A stretch of DNA of 36,334 bases from a virus, in the IMG/VR virus record IMGVR_UViG_3300035179_000035, positions 1-36,334 of that record; one strand, 5' to 3'. A program made the translations under genes and the position numbers. The notes beneath the pieces are model-generated. The model made no database searches. It was given only the letters and a program-made list of their open reading frames with translations, and was not told the DNA's origin. Below, piece after piece: positions 30,088 through 36,334 of the stretch. Positions within the stretch are counted from its first letter, which is position 1. The number at the start of each line of letters is the position of its first letter.

Positions 30088-31877
30088 TACATCGGCCCTC
30101 CAGCTCCAGGTGGTACAGCTGCAACCCGCCTTTGCTCCTCTATCTTTTTTATTTCATCATCGCTAAACATGAATCGATCGCGATCCCATCCGAAACTGTT
30201 GATTGCAAAAGCAAGCACATCCTTCCCCTTCAACATCCAGGCAAGGTTCGGAAACATTCTGGCCATTTCCGCGAACTGCCTCAGCTTGACAAGCTCCTCC
30301 ATCCGATTAAGGACGCCGCTCATCCCCTTGGCCTTAAACTTTGAAGCCTTGCCGAATATGACCTCCATGCCTCTGGGATCCGTGAGAAAGACCTCGATGA
30401 CTTCATTCGGGACGATTCCCTCAAGTTGCCGATAGTCATCGAAATACTGCACAATATTGCTCCAGGCCTGTTCGAGTAGGGGAACGATGACTTGGCCTTC
30501 GATCTCCTCGGCCACGGCCTTCATGGCTCCTGAAGTTTGAGCGGATCGTTCTCCGACTTCCCGGGCCGTAGCCCGACCTCCTGGCCGCCCTCCAGTTTCT
30601 CCCATTGAAAACTCGTTGTAAAAACCGATATCGTTTTGAACCTGGCGTTTGAGTCCCTCATAGATAGCCAAGTCCTGTTGCGGCACGCCTCCGATCTGTA
30701 TCTCGCGAATCATCTGAGCCTCCGGCCGGCCGGGTTTAGTTTTCTTTTTGAAAGTCTTGCCTGGATAAATGCCATCCATCAGGTCGTTCGGATCAATGAC
30801 CTGGTCCATGTCAATCTCAAAGGCCCGGGCCATAGCAAAGAGATTAGTGTCAAGCGTCAGGTTGAGGACTTCGGTAACCATGTGGGCCAAGCCGTTGATA
30901 TCAGAAACAAGAGCCTGATGATAAACCGATTTCGGCTTGGGATTTGGAGCCCCATAAACAATCGGCCCTTTGCCGTGGTTTAAGACATCCTTAATCGGCG
31001 TGGGCTTTCTGAGAAGATATTTCTCATTCATGACGGTAAAGAAACAATTCGCCATGATCAACTCGCCATCGCCACCGATCAGGTCGCCGTAAAATTCATC
31101 GAGGATAACCTCTTTTCGGAACGGCGGAGAGACGGTTCCCGTCACCTGTTGCTGTTTGCGGCTTGCTTCCTCATAGGCCTCTTGCTGGCGGATAAACTCC
31201 TCTTTGCATTTTTCTACCTCAGCAATGTCATAAATATTTTTTTTCGCACTTGCCATTACCAGATCCAGGTCTGTCTCGATTGAATGGATCAGCCACCGTT
31301 TGCGGCCGGTGGGATCCAAGATGATCTTATACGAGGACTCCGAGGTTATCAAAAGACCTTCGTTGCCTTTTGGCATGACCTTAAGACAAATAAGGGATTC
31401 AAGCATGCTCATTGCCGCGGCCTCGGCTATGACCGTTGCGAAATTATTATCATCCAAGAATTTCCGGAGAATGTTTTTACCCCAGATATTAACCTTGTCC
31501 TTGTAAGGATGGTTTTTGGGGATCGCCGGAAAGTCTACATCAAAAAAGTCTCCAGCCGTGACCAAGGCTTGCTTGAGCAGATACTTAATGCCACGGACCA
31601 TGACCGGGACCATTGCGACATAATTCTTTGCCTGCCAGGGAGCCTTCTTTGAAAAGTCATACTGGTTGTTATAGAGATTCCAATTGCTGTCCCAGTTGCT
31701 CTTATGCGGCCGGCGTGCCTCTATTCCCGACCTGCGGCACTCGTTCAGGATATTGATCGGGTCCTTATCCTTTTCAAGCCGGGCAGTTGCGGCTGATTCT
31801 TTTTCTTTTTCCTCATCCGTTTTAATGCCGGTAAGATTCGCCGCTTGCTCATCGCTCATCCGCCGTCGCTTGACCAT
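30087..31877 (-). CDS. Portal protein, P22 gp1-like
   Basis: 596 residues. Portal features: an N-terminal helical part with SNWDSNWNLYNNQYDF, a wing/crown region with ILDPTGRKRWLIHSIETDLD, IVYGAPNPKPKSVYHQALVS, NGLAHMVTEVLNLTLDTNLF, and a C-terminal helical barrel-type part (TGGRPGGRATAREVGERSAQ). Portals form the dodecameric ring for DNA entry and exit. It follows the terminase genes as usual for this type of phage. The start overlaps the small gene at 31879-32046. Confidence 0.85.
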   Translation of the reverse strand: MVKRRRMSDEQAANLTGIKTDEEKEKESAATARLEKDKDPINILNECRRSGIEARRPHKSNWDSNWNLYNNQYDFSKKAPWQAKNYVAMVPVMVRGIKYLLKQALVTAGDFFDVDFPAIPKNHPYKDKVNIWGKNILRKFLDDNNFATVIAEAAAMSMLESLICLKVMPKGNEGLLITSESSYKIILDPTGRKRWLIHSIETDLDLVMASAKKNIYDIAEVEKCKEEFIRQQEAYEEASRKQQQVTGTVSPPFRKEVILDEFYGDLIGGDGELIMANCFFTVMNEKYLLRKPTPIKDVLNHGKGPIVYGAPNPKPKSVYHQALVSDINGLAHMVTEVLNLTLDTNLFAMARAFEIDMDQVIDPNDLMDGIYPGKTFKKKTKPGRPEAQMIREIQIGGVPQQDLAIYEGLKRQVQNDIGFYNEFSMGETGGRPGGRATAREVGERSAQTSGAMKAVAEEIEGQVIVPLLEQAWSNIVQYFDDYRQLEGIVPNEVIEVFLTDPRGMEVIFGKASKFKAKGMSGVLNRMEELVKLRQFAEMARMFPNLAWMLKGKDVLAFAINSFGWDRDRFMFSDDEIKKIEEQRRVAAVPPGAGGPM

Positions 31878-31878
31878 T

Positions 31879-32046
31879 TTAATTCATCCCCAATCGGACA
31901 AAGAAATCGACCTGGTTAAATACCGGATCCTCAGCTGGATAGAATACGATGTCTTGAGTCGCCGTATGGTGAAAGAAAAAACCGACTGCTATCCCAAGCC
32001 TTATTGGATTAAGACCCTGCAGCAGATATTTCAATTGCTCATTCAT
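31879..32046 (-). CDS. Small protein between terminase and portal
   Basis: 55 residues: MNEQLKYLLQGLNPIRLGIA followed by aromatic FFFHHTATQDIVFYPAEDPV. The ATG overlaps the terminase stop (ATGA) and its stop lies next to the portal start. Coupled translation on both sides suggests a real gene. Function unknown. Confidence 0.65.
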   Translation of the reverse strand: MNEQLKYLLQGLNPIRLGIAVGFFFHHTATQDIVFYPAEDPVFNQVDFFVRLGMN

Positions 32047-33416
32047 TGCCCTACCCCTGCCGGGATCCGGGAGATGTTTGATTGAAAGTTGTAATTCGGC
32101 TGAGCTATCTTGATATGCGAAAAGTCCTGGGAACTCTCACGGCTATTCGAGCTGAAAATGTTAATAAATCCTTCGCGGAGACAATCGTGTAAATGCTCAT
32201 AGTAACCATCCTTAATGACATCATCACCATCGCGGCAGTAGCCACCCCGGAAACCTTCGACTAAGATAGGACACTTTGACCCCTTAATCCGCAAGGCTGG
32301 CCGGGCCTTATCGCCGGAGCCGATCATCTCCCTCATTTTAGAGCGGACAAGTTCAAGCCCCTCAACCACAAAGGAATGGCGAGACCTCATGCGGAGATTG
32401 AACGGCGGGGATTCGAGGACTTGGATGGAAGGCAACCCATCGTCTTTCATGCTCTTGCCGGCGTCGTCACAGATGTCTATAATTTTGGCGTTCGGAAATT
32501 CATCGTTTGTCAAGCGAAGGATATCCGGAGCAAAGTCGCGGAGATATATCTTAGTTCCCATCTTTTCAAGCAGTATATTTGGGTCTTGGTCGGGACCGAC
32601 CTGACACCAGAGGACCGCGGGATGGTGCCATCCAAAATCCCAAAAGCGGTAGACCTCGCGGCCTTTGTTGAACTCGATTGACTCATCCAAGTAAATATCA
32701 GAAAACTCGGGATAGACCGGATCTCCCTGCGGAGTGAACCCCCAATTGCCATCAAAGAATCGCGAGAGCCACCCGGGCTGAGTTTTGAACGACTCCTCAA
32801 GATCACTGATATAAGTTGCGGGTAGATATTTAGCGTTTTCCCTGGTCCCGACTTTTATCATCCCGTAACCATGCCGGGGATTTTTTTCAAACAGATCAAA
32901 AGCCCAAAAGTCTTTGGTGGGAGGGTTTGCGGTCATATAGATTTTTCGCTCATTCTCCGGAACGCAAGTAAGAGAGAGTCGCCCCTGGAGATCCAGGAAG
33001 TCCTTGAGCTCGATCTCTGAACCTTCCTCCACATGGGCCCGGCCGATATTCATGGAACCGAGTTTAGAACGTTGCAGGCTTGTCCTGGCGTACAGGCCGC
33101 GGAAGATGGCTTGAGAGCCATTGCGGAATACGCAGATATCACCACCATCCCTGCGGTCCGCAATCAACCGGGGATCGCAATACTCGTAAAATTCTCGCTT
33201 GGATGTTTTTTCCAAATCTTCATGAAACTTACGGGTAATGAGCACGACCATCCCAGGATATTTTTGGCAGATATCTATGTCCTCCTCATAACACGCCCGG
33301 GATTTGCCGGACCGGAATCCCCCCATGATCCAGGTATATTTATTTTTGGCTATCACCTGGTGGATCCTGTTTTGGTGAGGCTCCGGACGATATCCCTCAA
33401 TTATAATTCCCGTCAT
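32043..33416 (-). CDS. terL: Terminase large subunit
   Basis: 457 residues. Walker A in GGFRSGKS (residues 32-39), Walker B acidic pair near AHVEEGSE (Glu130-131), TANPP coupling motif (about 162-166), and the RNase H-like nuclease with acidic residues in RFWDFGWHH (Asp260), DICDDAG (Asp314, 317, 318) and a late DCLREG. All catalytic parts appear present. Cuts and pumps DNA into the head through the portal. GGAGAAG precedes the ATG; it overlaps the small subunit by 4 nt. Confidence 0.92.
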   Translation of the reverse strand: MTGIIIEGYRPEPHQNRIHQVIAKNKYTWIMGGFRSGKSRACYEEDIDICQKYPGMVVLITRKFHEDLEKTSKREFYEYCDPRLIADRRDGGDICVFRNGSQAIFRGLYARTSLQRSKLGSMNIGRAHVEEGSEIELKDFLDLQGRLSLTCVPENERKIYMTANPPTKDFWAFDLFEKNPRHGYGMIKVGTRENAKYLPATYISDLEESFKTQPGWLSRFFDGNWGFTPQGDPVYPEFSDIYLDESIEFNKGREVYRFWDFGWHHPAVLWCQVGPDQDPNILLEKMGTKIYLRDFAPDILRLTNDEFPNAKIIDICDDAGKSMKDDGLPSIQVLESPPFNLRMRSRHSFVVEGLELVRSKMREMIGSGDKARPALRIKGSKCPILVEGFRGGYCRDGDDVIKDGYYEHLHDCLREGFINIFSSNSRESSQDFSHIKIAQPNYNFQSNISRIPAGVGQ

Positions 33417-34000
33417 TTCTTTTCTTCTCCGTTTTTCTTTGGCGGCTCCGGGTTACCATTGCGATCTATATTTGATTGATAAGCCAATGACCCGGACAGG
33501 TGCATTTTTGCTTCGAGCTGGCCGAGTTCATTTGCAATGTCCGTAAAAGTTTCCCGGAGTTCTTTGGCGATCTTCTGATATGCTTCTGCGGAGAGCCGCT
33601 TAATTATTTTGCCGGATTTGTTATCACCAATTGCTTCTTGATCTGCATCAATCACAGAGAGTTTTTTAAATGTTCGATTTGCTAATTGATAGAGAGCCTG
33701 AATCCGATTGTCCTTGTTCCCAAATCCATGTTTAATCGCTTGATCATAATAAAGTTTTGAAACTCGGGACAGATATTCACTAAAAATCGGATTCTGCTTA
33801 TAACGATAAATTGTTGTTCGGTCTATTCTGAAATTCTCGGCAATTTTACTTTCGGGTTCCTCGCATTTAGCCAGTTCAACTGCTAACTCTATTTTGTCCT
33901 GGCCCAAATGCTCTGCAAGTTTTTCCGTTGCGACTTGTTGCAGTTCCTCCGAGGTCAAATCTTTAAGTTTCTTTTCGCCGTTGCCGTTCTTCTTTGCCAT
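33413..34000 (-). CDS. terS: Terminase small subunit
   Basis: 195 residues. A helix-turn-helix (SKIAENFRIDRTTIYRYKQN) in the first half binds DNA; the rest is helical (KIIKRLSAEAYQKIAKELRE, FTDIANELGQLEAKMHL) and fits the oligomerisation part. Basic ends. Position directly upstream of terL supports the call. The ribosome site is weak. Confidence 0.8.
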   Translation of the reverse strand: MAKKNGNGEKKLKDLTSEELQQVATEKLAEHLGQDKIELAVELAKCEEPESKIAENFRIDRTTIYRYKQNPIFSEYLSRVSKLYYDQAIKHGFGNKDNRIQALYQLANRTFKKLSVIDADQEAIGDNKSGKIIKRLSAEAYQKIAKELRETFTDIANELGQLEAKMHLSGSLAYQSNIDRNGNPEPPKKNGEEKK

Positions 34001-34006
34001 AATTTT

Positions 34007-34588
34007 TTAAAAGTGGACCTTGGCTCCGATCATCGCGTCTCCCAATCTCCATCCGCTGCCAAAGCGAAGAGGATAAATATCCAGGTCAAGAGAGACGAAG
34101 GGGCTGAGATATTGCCTTATGCCAAGAGAAAGACCAATCGGGAGTTGAGTGTTTGAATCTATCAAGCCAAGGATGCCGGCTTGGAAGGAAAGATAGCCGG
34201 AATCGATTGAGCCAAGCGGATAAGTAAGTCGGATAAGCCCTGCGGAGTCCTGATTATCAAGACAAAGACCCAGTTCTATGGGCCAATAGGGATTGTCAAT
34301 CAGGATGGATGGGATGCTGGAGTAAAAACCGATAGCGGAACCTTTAAGCGGAGGCATTTTCTCGGGAACATATCGTTTCTCAACTACGATAGTTTTTTCT
34401 TCCGGCTGCTCTACGAAGGGGTCGTGACTGGGTACAGAACCAATATCAGAGTCAGGGGAACTTGATTTAGGGACCACGAGTTTTTGGGACCGGGAATCTT
34501 CATACCAAGGAACGTAAGCACCCGCATATGAAACAGAAAGCAGAACGAAACACAGGAACAAAGAAATACAGATACTCTTTTTTCTCAT
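34007..34588 (-). CDS. Exported, probable outer-membrane protein
   Basis: 193 residues from the ATG at 34588, with GGGGGG upstream; a start 13 codons earlier lacks sense as it precedes the signal peptide. The signal peptide runs to about residue 24 (MRKKSICISLFLCFVLLSVS, YAGA). Then a polar linker, then beta strands (YPIELGLCLDNQDS-like WPIELGLC, GYLSFQAGILGLI, LPIGLSLGIRQYLSPF) ending in phenylalanine (IGAKVHF), typical of outer-membrane barrels. It sits oddly between a regulator and the terminase genes. Confidence 0.65.
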   Translation of the reverse strand: MRKKSICISLFLCFVLLSVSYAGAYVPWYEDSRSQKLVVPKSSSPDSDIGSVPSHDPFVEQPEEKTIVVEKRYVPEKMPPLKGSAIGFYSSIPSILIDNPYWPIELGLCLDNQDSAGLIRLTYPLGSIDSGYLSFQAGILGLIDSNTQLPIGLSLGIRQYLSPFVSLDLDIYPLRFGSGWRLGDAMIGAKVHF

Positions 34589-34632
34589 AAGACACCCCCC
34601 TCTCTTTATCTCTCCCCCCTCGTTCATCGGAC

Positions 34633-34662
34633 AGAAGGGAAATTTGGGCTATAAGCCCTTCT
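34633..34662. promoter_or_regulatory. Overlapping alternative hairpins
   Basis: GGGCT (34646-34650) pairs with AGCCC (34654-34658); AGAAGGG (34633-34639) pairs with CCCTTCT (34656-34662). The two share CCC, so only one can form fully. They lie between the sigma-like gene and the exported-protein gene in the leftward operon. No strong U-tract follows. An attenuator-like switch is possible. Confidence 0.4.
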
Positions 34663-34703
34663 AATAACTAAAGGACAGGAATTAAGGGTTGTTGGAGGAT
34701 TTT

Positions 34704-34985
34704 TTAATTAAAAGAGGTTAATTTTTGCCCAACTTGTCCCAAATGTTTCCAGGCCTGTTTAACTAATTGAGAAACGCGAGAGCGGGAAATCCTTAAATGA
34801 CAAGCAATTCGTGAGCGTGTCCAATTTGACAAAACAAGTTTTTTAATAATAAAGGCCTCACGTTTGGGAATTTGCTTCAAGGCCTCATCAATTAGCCCAA
34901 CCCTTAATTCTTGACCCAAGGGTGGCAGGGGGTCCCAGGCTGGAAAACACTCTATCAGCTTGCCTATCCTGAGCTCTCTGGTCAT
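34704..34985 (-). CDS. Sigma-region-4-like HTH protein, late regulator candidate
   Basis: 93 residues. The C-terminal half is a sigma-70 region 4-type helix-turn-helix: LKQIPKREAFIIKKLVLSNW, then TRSRIACHLRISRSRVSQLV and KQAWKHLGQ. No region 2 is present, so it is not a complete sigma factor. Short proteins of this type (ArpU/RinA-like) switch on late phage genes. It stands just upstream of the terminase genes, as those regulators do. The ATG overlaps the stop of the nuclease gene (ATGA). Confidence 0.7.
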   Translation of the reverse strand: MTRELRIGKLIECFPAWDPLPPLGQELRVGLIDEALKQIPKREAFIIKKLVLSNWTRSRIACHLRISRSRVSQLVKQAWKHLGQVGQKLTSFN

Positions 34986-35257
34986 TTCAAAACGGCTTCC
35001 AAGTCCTCAATACTCCGAATCACCGCGGCTATGCCACTGGCGTCCGTGACATTCTTAAGAAAATTGTCTTGCTCCTGTGTGAGCTTGCCCTTGTCTCCCT
35101 TCAACTCCAGGGCCATGAGTTGGCCCGAGGACGGATGAATGGCAATGATATCGCTTATACCCCGATTGCTTCCCAGGCTTTGATGAACCCGGAAATAAAA
35201 AATATGGCGGATTTTGAGATAGTCTTTAATTTGGACCAAGAGATCTTGTTCTCTCAT
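34982..35257 (-). CDS. VRR-NUC-type nuclease
   Basis: 91 residues making one VRR-NUC domain of the PD-(D/E)XK superfamily: an N-terminal Glu (MREQDLLVQIKDYLK), the GxSD-type motif (NRGISDIIAI, catalytic Asp), the E-x-K motif (LMALELKGDKGKLTQEQ) and the Q that follows it. Such nucleases process branched or flap DNA; phage versions commonly lie near terminase genes. A GGGGG site precedes the ATG. Confidence 0.82.
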   Translation of the reverse strand: MREQDLLVQIKDYLKIRHIFYFRVHQSLGSNRGISDIIAIHPSSGQLMALELKGDKGKLTQEQDNFLKNVTDASGIAAVIRSIEDLEAVLK

Positions 35258-35293
35258 TGCATCATAACCCCCTCTCTATCTCCCCCCCTTCTC

Positions 35294-35689
35294 TTATCTC
35301 ATCGGCCTCAAATGCGGCAAGATCAGGCTTTTCTGCGGCCCGATTATCTTCTGGCCCTTGGCCTCGGCCATGGCCGCGTTGACCCGATCCTGATATTCCT
35401 TCGCATAAGCTTCGGCCTGGCACTTTTTAAGGACCTGGATCTCGTACAGCTTTTCAAGTTCCCGAAGTTTGATCTCCTCGATCTTTCGGTGCAGGCCCTG
35501 GATCCGCTTCAGGTATTCCTGGCCGACCGGGGAATCCTGAGCTATCCCGCTCTGATTTGCCTCAGTCACAAGCCTTTGGACCCGGACATCGATCTCCCGG
35601 GCCTCAACATGGACCTGTTCAAGCTCTACTATGGTTTTGTTGATTTTTATTTGAACAGCCGTTTCCTCGGATAACTTTACTTCGGTCAT
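35294..35689 (-). CDS. Coiled-coil protein
   Basis: 131 residues, predicted long helices and coiled coil (INKTIVELEQVHVEAREIDV, YLKRIQGLHRKIEEIKLREL, YEIQVLKKCQAEAYAKEYQD), with a short end of KSLILPHLRPMR. It lies 2 nt after the acyl carrier protein gene, so they are coexpressed. No family seen. Confidence 0.65.
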   Translation of the reverse strand: MTEVKLSEETAVQIKINKTIVELEQVHVEAREIDVRVQRLVTEANQSGIAQDSPVGQEYLKRIQGLHRKIEEIKLRELEKLYEIQVLKKCQAEAYAKEYQDRVNAAMAEAKGQKIIGPQKSLILPHLRPMR

Positions 35690-35691
35690 TT

Positions 35692-35925
35692 TTACACCTT
35701 CCCCTCGATATATTTGACGGCCTGACTAACCATTAGGATCTTCTCCGCATCCTCATCCGGGATCTCTAACCCGAATTCCTCCTCCAGGTCCATGACCAGC
35801 TCAACCATATCCAGGGAGTCAGCCCCGAGATCATCAACAAAACGGGTCTCGGGTTTGACCTCGGGATCTAAGACCCCCAACCTATCCATAATCACTTTTT
35901 TTACTCGGTCAAAAATGTTTTCCAC
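35692..35925 (-). CDS. acpP: Acyl carrier protein
   Basis: 77 residues, a full-length match to bacterial AcpP: a first helix ([15 protein letters not shown]), the DSL motif in [20 protein letters not shown] with Ser37 as the 4'-phosphopantetheine attachment site, then [10 protein letters not shown] and a last helix. The apo form would be modified by host AcpS. No fatty-acid or polyketide gene is nearby. The start is GTG, with GAGGAGAGG upstream. It overlaps the end of the mini P-loop gene. Why a phage would carry AcpP is unknown. Confidence 0.93.
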   Translation of the reverse strand: MENIFDRVKKVIMDRLGVLDPEVKPETRFVDDLGADSLDMVELVMDLEEEFGLEIPDEDAEKILMVSQAVKYIEGKV

Positions 35926-36100
35926 TGTTCACCTCTCCTCTTTTTTTGATTTCTTTCAACTCTAAAATATAGGCGGCCCCTGGAGTGAGCAAAACAATCG
36001 ATTGGCCAGGTTTTGTTTTTTTGATCGCCTCCACAAACGCCCGGGCCACCAGAGTTGATTTCCCGGGTCTTCTGGCCCCCACCCCCGTCAATTGCTTCAT
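35909..36100 (-). CDS. Mini P-loop protein
   Basis: 63 residues. A Walker A motif GARRPGKST (residues 8-16) is followed by a helix ([16 protein letters not shown]) and a strand ([15 protein letters not shown]). No Walker B or further NTPase domain follows, so the protein ends far short of a working P-loop NTPase. It may be a fragment, or a nucleotide-binding partner of another protein. The ATG overlaps the Myb-like gene stop (ATGA). Confidence 0.6.
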   Translation of the reverse strand: MKQLTGVGARRPGKSTLVARAFVEAIKKTKPGQSIVLLTPGAAYILELKEIKKRGEVNSGKHF

Positions 36101-36334
36101 GTATCAAACCTGATCTTATTTACTTTGAGGACCAGATCCAAGGGTACCACGATTTCCATGGGCCCCTTCTCCAAATATCCGACATCGAGATCCATTCGCT
36201 TTGCCTCCTTCAAGATATCCTTAATCGACCAACCGATATCCCGGACCAGAGTCTCTTTTGATGCTTTGGCCCCGATTAAGCCGGTAAGGTTCTCGATATC
36301 CTTCACTGACCATCTGCTCTTACGGGGGCCGCGC
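36097..36334 (-). CDS. Myb-like DNA-binding protein, cut by window edge
   Basis: The frame is open from the right edge (79 codons) with a Myb/SANT-like domain: RWSVKDIENLTGLIGAKASK, then RDIGWSIKDILKEAKRMDLD, and a beta C-terminus (KGPMEIVVPLDLVLKVNKIR). An internal GTG at 36306 would give 69 residues but drops the domain's tryptophan, which lies in the same open frame; so the true start is upstream, outside the window. The domain matches that in the gene at 1-186. Confidence 0.7.
   Translation of the reverse strand, partial: RGPRKSRWSVKDIENLTGLIGAKASKETLVRDIGWSIKDILKEAKRMDLDVGYLEKGPMEIVVPLDLVLKVNKIRFDT

Noticed and set aside
35901-36107. 68-residue leftward ORF in another frame of the P-loop gene
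   Set aside because: The overlapping 63-residue frame carries a Walker A motif and an ATGA overlap with the upstream gene; only one is likely real.
1-36334. Integrase, partition genes, tRNA genes, DNA polymerase or helicase
   Set aside because: I looked for each on both strands and recognised none; tRNA genes in particular were judged by eye only.

Overview
The window looks like a complete or nearly complete genome of a small temperate, short-tailed (podovirus-type) phage of a diderm (Gram-negative) bacterium. Evidence for a phage: small and large terminase, P22-type portal, scaffold-like protein, major capsid protein, tail adaptor, gp10-like tail hub, three tandem tail-tip proteins, a 1652-residue ejected-type protein and an M23 endolysin. 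Evidence for a diderm host: several encoded proteins carry Sec signal peptides, and two of them look like small outer-membrane beta-barrels. No integrase, tRNA, rRNA, CRISPR array, DNA polymerase or helicase was recognised.

Layout. Nearly all genes read leftward (minus strand). From 7022 down to 1 lie early genes: small proteins, a recombination pair (annealing-protein candidate plus Cas4/RecB-like nuclease), many small unknown proteins, an HTH protein beside an iteron array with DnaA boxes (candidate origin, about 1148-1347), a DUF5131 protein and a Myb-like protein cut by the left edge. The right edge cuts another Myb-like domain. Joined end to end the two halves would make one two-domain protein except for a 1-nt frame difference, so the sequence is probably circular or circularly permuted. 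From 36334 down to 8642 the leftward block continues: Myb-like protein, mini P-loop protein, acyl carrier protein, coiled-coil protein, VRR-NUC nuclease, sigma-region-4-like HTH, exported protein, terminases, portal, scaffold, capsid, virion and exported proteins, tail, ejection proteins, ATP-grasp enzyme and lysis genes. It ends at a strong leftward terminator at 8585-8621.

The only rightward genes are at 7367-8632: an XRE-family repressor candidate, two small membrane proteins and a second XRE protein. Between this cassette and the leftward genes is a control region. It holds a leftward promoter with perfect consensus boxes (TTGACA, 16 bp, TATAAT), a dyad operator over its -10 box, two hairpins in the leader, and an early leftward terminator at 6754-6813. 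This suggests a lambda-like switch, in which one leftward transcription programme runs around the circle and may be controlled by antitermination.

The most interesting points are: iterons plus DnaA boxes without an integrase (possible phage-plasmid lifestyle); a complete phage-encoded acyl carrier protein; Sec-exported proteins, including a fibre-like one, inside the structural gene block; three tandem paralogous His-rich tail-tip proteins; and an ATP-grasp enzyme between the ejection and lysis genes.
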